A DNA stretch of 7,500 nt from Mycobacterium sp. GTDB lineage: Bacteria > Actinomycetota > Actinomycetes > Mycobacteriales > Mycobacteriaceae. Positions 5,529 to 7,500 of this stretch are shown here, piece by piece. How positions within the stretch are numbered: position 1 is the first letter of the stretch; each line of letters starts with the position of its first letter. The notes under the pieces are model-generated. The model ran no database searches, was not told the DNA's origin, and was given only the letters and a program-made list of their open reading frames with translations. The stretch spans positions 1 through 7,500 of the forward strand of contig JAHFVB010000244.1 in NCBI GenBank assembly GCA_023264755.1, in the 5' to 3' direction. Position numbers and translations under genes: made by a program.

Positions 5529-6926
5529 TCATTGCTGCAGTGCCATCTGGTAACGACTCTCCTCGCGCGGGTTGATCAGCCGGATGGGCAGCTGGCGATG
5601 TCGCGGAGTGTCGATGAAGTTGTGCCGCAGTACTACTCGGCCGATGCCGGGGTGCGGGCCCAGATAGGTGGTCGCGTTCGGCCAGGCCACCTTGGCCGAA
5701 GTTCCCACCCGCGCATTGATGAAGCCGGCGAACTCGCGGAACTGCGGACCGAGCGTGACCACCGCGCCACACGCCGCCGAGCGCACCACGAACTGGGTGA
5801 ACAGGCGGGCGTCACCGAGGTTGATGCTGACGTCGACGTCGTCGAACGGCATGTACACCGGATACCGGTCGGCGGTTTCGCCGACGAGCACACCCGCGGA
5901 GCCGATGGGCAGCTCGTAGTGCCGGTCGGTCAATGGGCTCTGGCCCTGCAACGCGGCGCGCTGACCGCCGAACAGGCAGGAGAAGCCGCGTGGGGTAGCC
6001 GGATCCGCGAGCGTCGTCAGCAGCACCGTGGCGGTCGGGGCGGCGCCGGGACGGATCCGCACCCGCGTGATGGTGTGATCGGCGCGGGCCGACCACCAGA
6101 CGTTGGGACCACCTGCGGCGGTGTAAGCCGCCGTGTAGGTGCTGCGACCCTTGATCGAGGACCACGATTCGCGCTCGAAGCTGATCTCGGTGGCCCGGTC
6201 GAAGCCATCGAAGCTGCGGCCGCATCGTGCGTCGATCCCGTTGCTGGCCAATTGATCTGCGATGCGCGTGGCCGACGCGACCAGGTAGCGGGCCAGCCCG
6301 GCCACGCCTGCCTCGCGGCGCTGGGCCGACTTGCGGGTCTCTTCGGGCTTGGCGCGCAGCACAATCCAGGTCCGGCGGTTCGCCGGGGCGGGATAGGGGC
6401 CGACGACCTGGTCGTAGAGCGCGACGAGATTGGACGGCGCCGTCTTGCCGACTCGGTATCCGGCGGAGACCACGTCGGCCTCGAGGTCGGGGCAGTGCGC
6501 GGTGATGAGTTGCTCGACGAGCCGGGTGTCCACCACGTCGTCGGTGAACGCTTCTCCGCCGACGATGACCGTCGGGGTGAAGGGGCGCGGGACGAGCTCG
6601 ATGACCGCCACCAGGTGGTCACCCTGCCAGCGCACCGCGACGTGATCGCCCGGCATCACGGTGGACCCGACGGCCGGCTCCGACGGGGCGTCGGGAACGA
6701 CGCGGTGCCTGCGCCACCAGGAGAACATCGCCGCAACCCAGCCGGTGATCCTGCGCCCGCGCACGGTCAGCACGGCGCCGACCGCGATGAGCACCGCCAG
6801 CGTGATGCCCAGCCACAGCAGGTGCTGCGGCGCGAACAACGCGAGGCACGCGGGGATCAGTACCGCTGCGCCCAACAGGTGACCCGTCGTGATGCGAAAA
6901 CCGAACTGCGCCAAGAAGTTCTTCAT
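5529..6926 (-). CDS. eccE1: ESX-1 membrane-complex component EccE1
   Basis: A 465-residue protein (M. tuberculosis EccE1, Rv3882c, is 462) with very clear similarity throughout: GRRITGWVAAM, VRWQGDHLVAVIELVPRPFT, CPDLEADVVSAGYRVG, ANRRTWIVLRA, WWSARADHTITRVR, VYMPFDDVDVS and the C-terminal ESRYQMAL. Two membrane helices lie at about residues 17-32 and 36-55, after which the protein is a cytosolic-membrane-associated globular domain. EccE sits at the periphery of the EccBCDE inner-membrane secretion complex and stabilises it. The ATG at 6926 is chosen because it overlaps the mycP1 stop as ATGA, which indicates coupled translation, and because it matches the family N terminus. The open frame continues upstream but would run through mycP1. 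It is followed by espB after 43 bp. No catalytic function is expected. Confidence 0.97.
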   Translation of the reverse strand: MKNFLAQFGFRITTGHLLGAAVLIPACLALFAPQHLLWLGITLAVLIAVGAVLTVRGRRITGWVAAMFSWWRRHRVVPDAPSEPAVGSTVMPGDHVAVRWQGDHLVAVIELVPRPFTPTVIVGGEAFTDDVVDTRLVEQLITAHCPDLEADVVSAGYRVGKTAPSNLVALYDQVVGPYPAPANRRTWIVLRAKPEETRKSAQRREAGVAGLARYLVASATRIADQLASNGIDARCGRSFDGFDRATEISFERESWSSIKGRSTYTAAYTAAGGPNVWWSARADHTITRVRIRPGAAPTATVLLTTLADPATPRGFSCLFGGQRAALQGQSPLTDRHYELPIGSAGVLVGETADRYPVYMPFDDVDVSINLGDARLFTQFVVRSAACGAVVTLGPQFREFAGFINARVGTSAKVAWPNATTYLGPHPGIGRVVLRHNFIDTPRHRQLPIRLINPREESRYQMALQQ

Positions 6927-7500
6927 CGGCGCCTCAACGCGCGGCGGGCCAGGGCGCCCAATCCGAGCACCAGTGCGAGGCTGGTCGCGGCGATGACCAC
7001 GATGGTGATGGGACCCCGGTCGGGCGGCGGGATGTACACCGGCGGTGGCAGCTGCTTGACCTGGAAGGGGGCGGTCTTGGGCCCCTCGGGCACGTCCCAC
7101 GTCAAGGCGGCCACGGGATCGATCGAGCCCGCGCCGATGTAGTTGTCTACGCCGCCGCCCGGATGACGTGCCGTGGCGGTGATCCGGTTGATGACCTGGG
7201 CCGGGGTGTAGGCCGGGAAGCGTTGCCGCACCAGTGCGGCCAATCCCGAGACGTATGCCGCGGCGAACGAGGTGCCGTTGATCGGGACCGGGCCGTCCTG
7301 ACCGGGCAAGGCGTTGACCGGGTTCCCGTCGTAGCCGAGCGCGACGATGTTCTCGGCCGGGGCGGCTGCCCCTACCCATGGGCCGGACATCGAGAAGTTG
7401 CTCGGCTGGCCGTTCTGCGCGAGGCCGCCGACGGTCAGCACCAGCGGTGAGTACCAGGCCGGCGAGACGATGGTCTGGACCTGCTTCCAGCCGCGCGGGT
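6923..7500 (-). CDS. mycP1: Mycosin MycP1, subtilisin-like serine protease (C-terminal 191 residues)
   Basis: The C-terminal part of a membrane-anchored subtilase; the start, and the catalytic Asp and His, lie beyond the right edge. The catalytic serine block is seen as INGTSFAAAYVSG, with the Ser codon at 7270-7268 (subtilase GTSxA motif). After the protease domain come VINRITATARHPGGG and DNYIGAGSIDPVAALTW, typical of mycosins, then a proline-rich linker (KQLPPPVYIPPPD) and a single C-terminal helix (GPITIVVIAATSLALVLGLG) ending in a basic RRALRRR tail on the cytosolic side. MycP1 stabilises the ESX-1 membrane complex and cleaves EspB; espB, two genes downstream, agrees with this. The stop overlaps the eccE1 start by 4 bp. 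The assignment to ESX-1 rather than another ESX system comes from the eccE1-espB-espL context. Confidence 0.96.
   Translation of the reverse strand, partial: PRGWKQVQTIVSPAWYSPLVLTVGGLAQNGQPSNFSMSGPWVGAAAPAENIVALGYDGNPVNALPGQDGPVPINGTSFAAAYVSGLAALVRQRFPAYTPAQVINRITATARHPGGGVDNYIGAGSIDPVAALTWDVPEGPKTAPFQVKQLPPPVYIPPPDRGPITIVVIAATSLALVLGLGALARRALRRR

Noticed and set aside
5340..7142. 600-codon open frame on the plus strand
   Set aside because: It is antisense to eccE1 and the start of espB, both firmly identified by homology; the Arg/Gly/His-rich composition is typical of a shadow frame in high-GC DNA.
5529..7379. 616-residue version of EccE1
   Set aside because: The extra N-terminal part would be read through mycP1 in another frame; homology and the ATGA junction place the start at 6926.

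Overview
This window looks like a high-GC mycobacterial chromosome (Mycobacteriaceae, probably a Mycolicibacterium or related species). The diagnosis rests on the right-hand half, which carries the distal end of an ESX-1 type VII secretion locus: mycP1 (C-terminal part only), eccE1, espB and espL, all on the minus strand and in the same order as the Mycobacterium tuberculosis Rv3883c-Rv3880c block. The species cannot be fixed from the sequence alone.

Right half (about 3555-7500, minus strand, transcribed right to left): mycP1 overlaps eccE1 by 4 bp (ATGA), eccE1 is 43 bp from espB, and espB overlaps espL by 4 bp (GTGA). This is a tight, translationally coupled operon. EccE1 is a membrane-complex component, MycP1 is the membrane-anchored protease that stabilises the complex and processes EspB, EspB is the secreted substrate (YxxxD and WxG signatures intact, long Gly-rich C-terminal arm), and EspL is a small cytosolic accessory protein. 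In M. tuberculosis espK follows espL. Here espK is absent from this position, and a 67-residue proline-rich protein with a C-terminal membrane anchor follows instead.

Left half (1-3123): a small module unrelated to type VII secretion. It has a minus-strand PE-PPE-domain (alpha/beta hydrolase-like) exported protein cut by the left edge, a divergent short-chain dehydrogenase/reductase (SDR), a second exported PE-PPE-domain serine hydrolase with an unusual Lys/Pro repeat tail, and a convergent TetR regulator ending 3 bp from it. The two PE-PPE proteins lack the PE or PPE N-terminal domain and carry signal-peptide-like N termini, so they are envelope enzymes, plausibly acting on acyl lipids.

The most notable non-coding element is a 40-bp near-perfect palindrome (439-478, 17 of 20 pairs matched) in the SDR/PE-PPE divergent promoter. 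It contains both predicted -10 boxes and looks like an operator, with the local TetR protein as an obvious but unproven candidate ligand. Both the SDR and the second PE-PPE gene appear to be leaderless, with a TAnnnT box at the same distance from their start codons. No RNA genes, insertion sequences or CRISPR arrays were seen, and no intergenic stretch exceeds about 130 bp.
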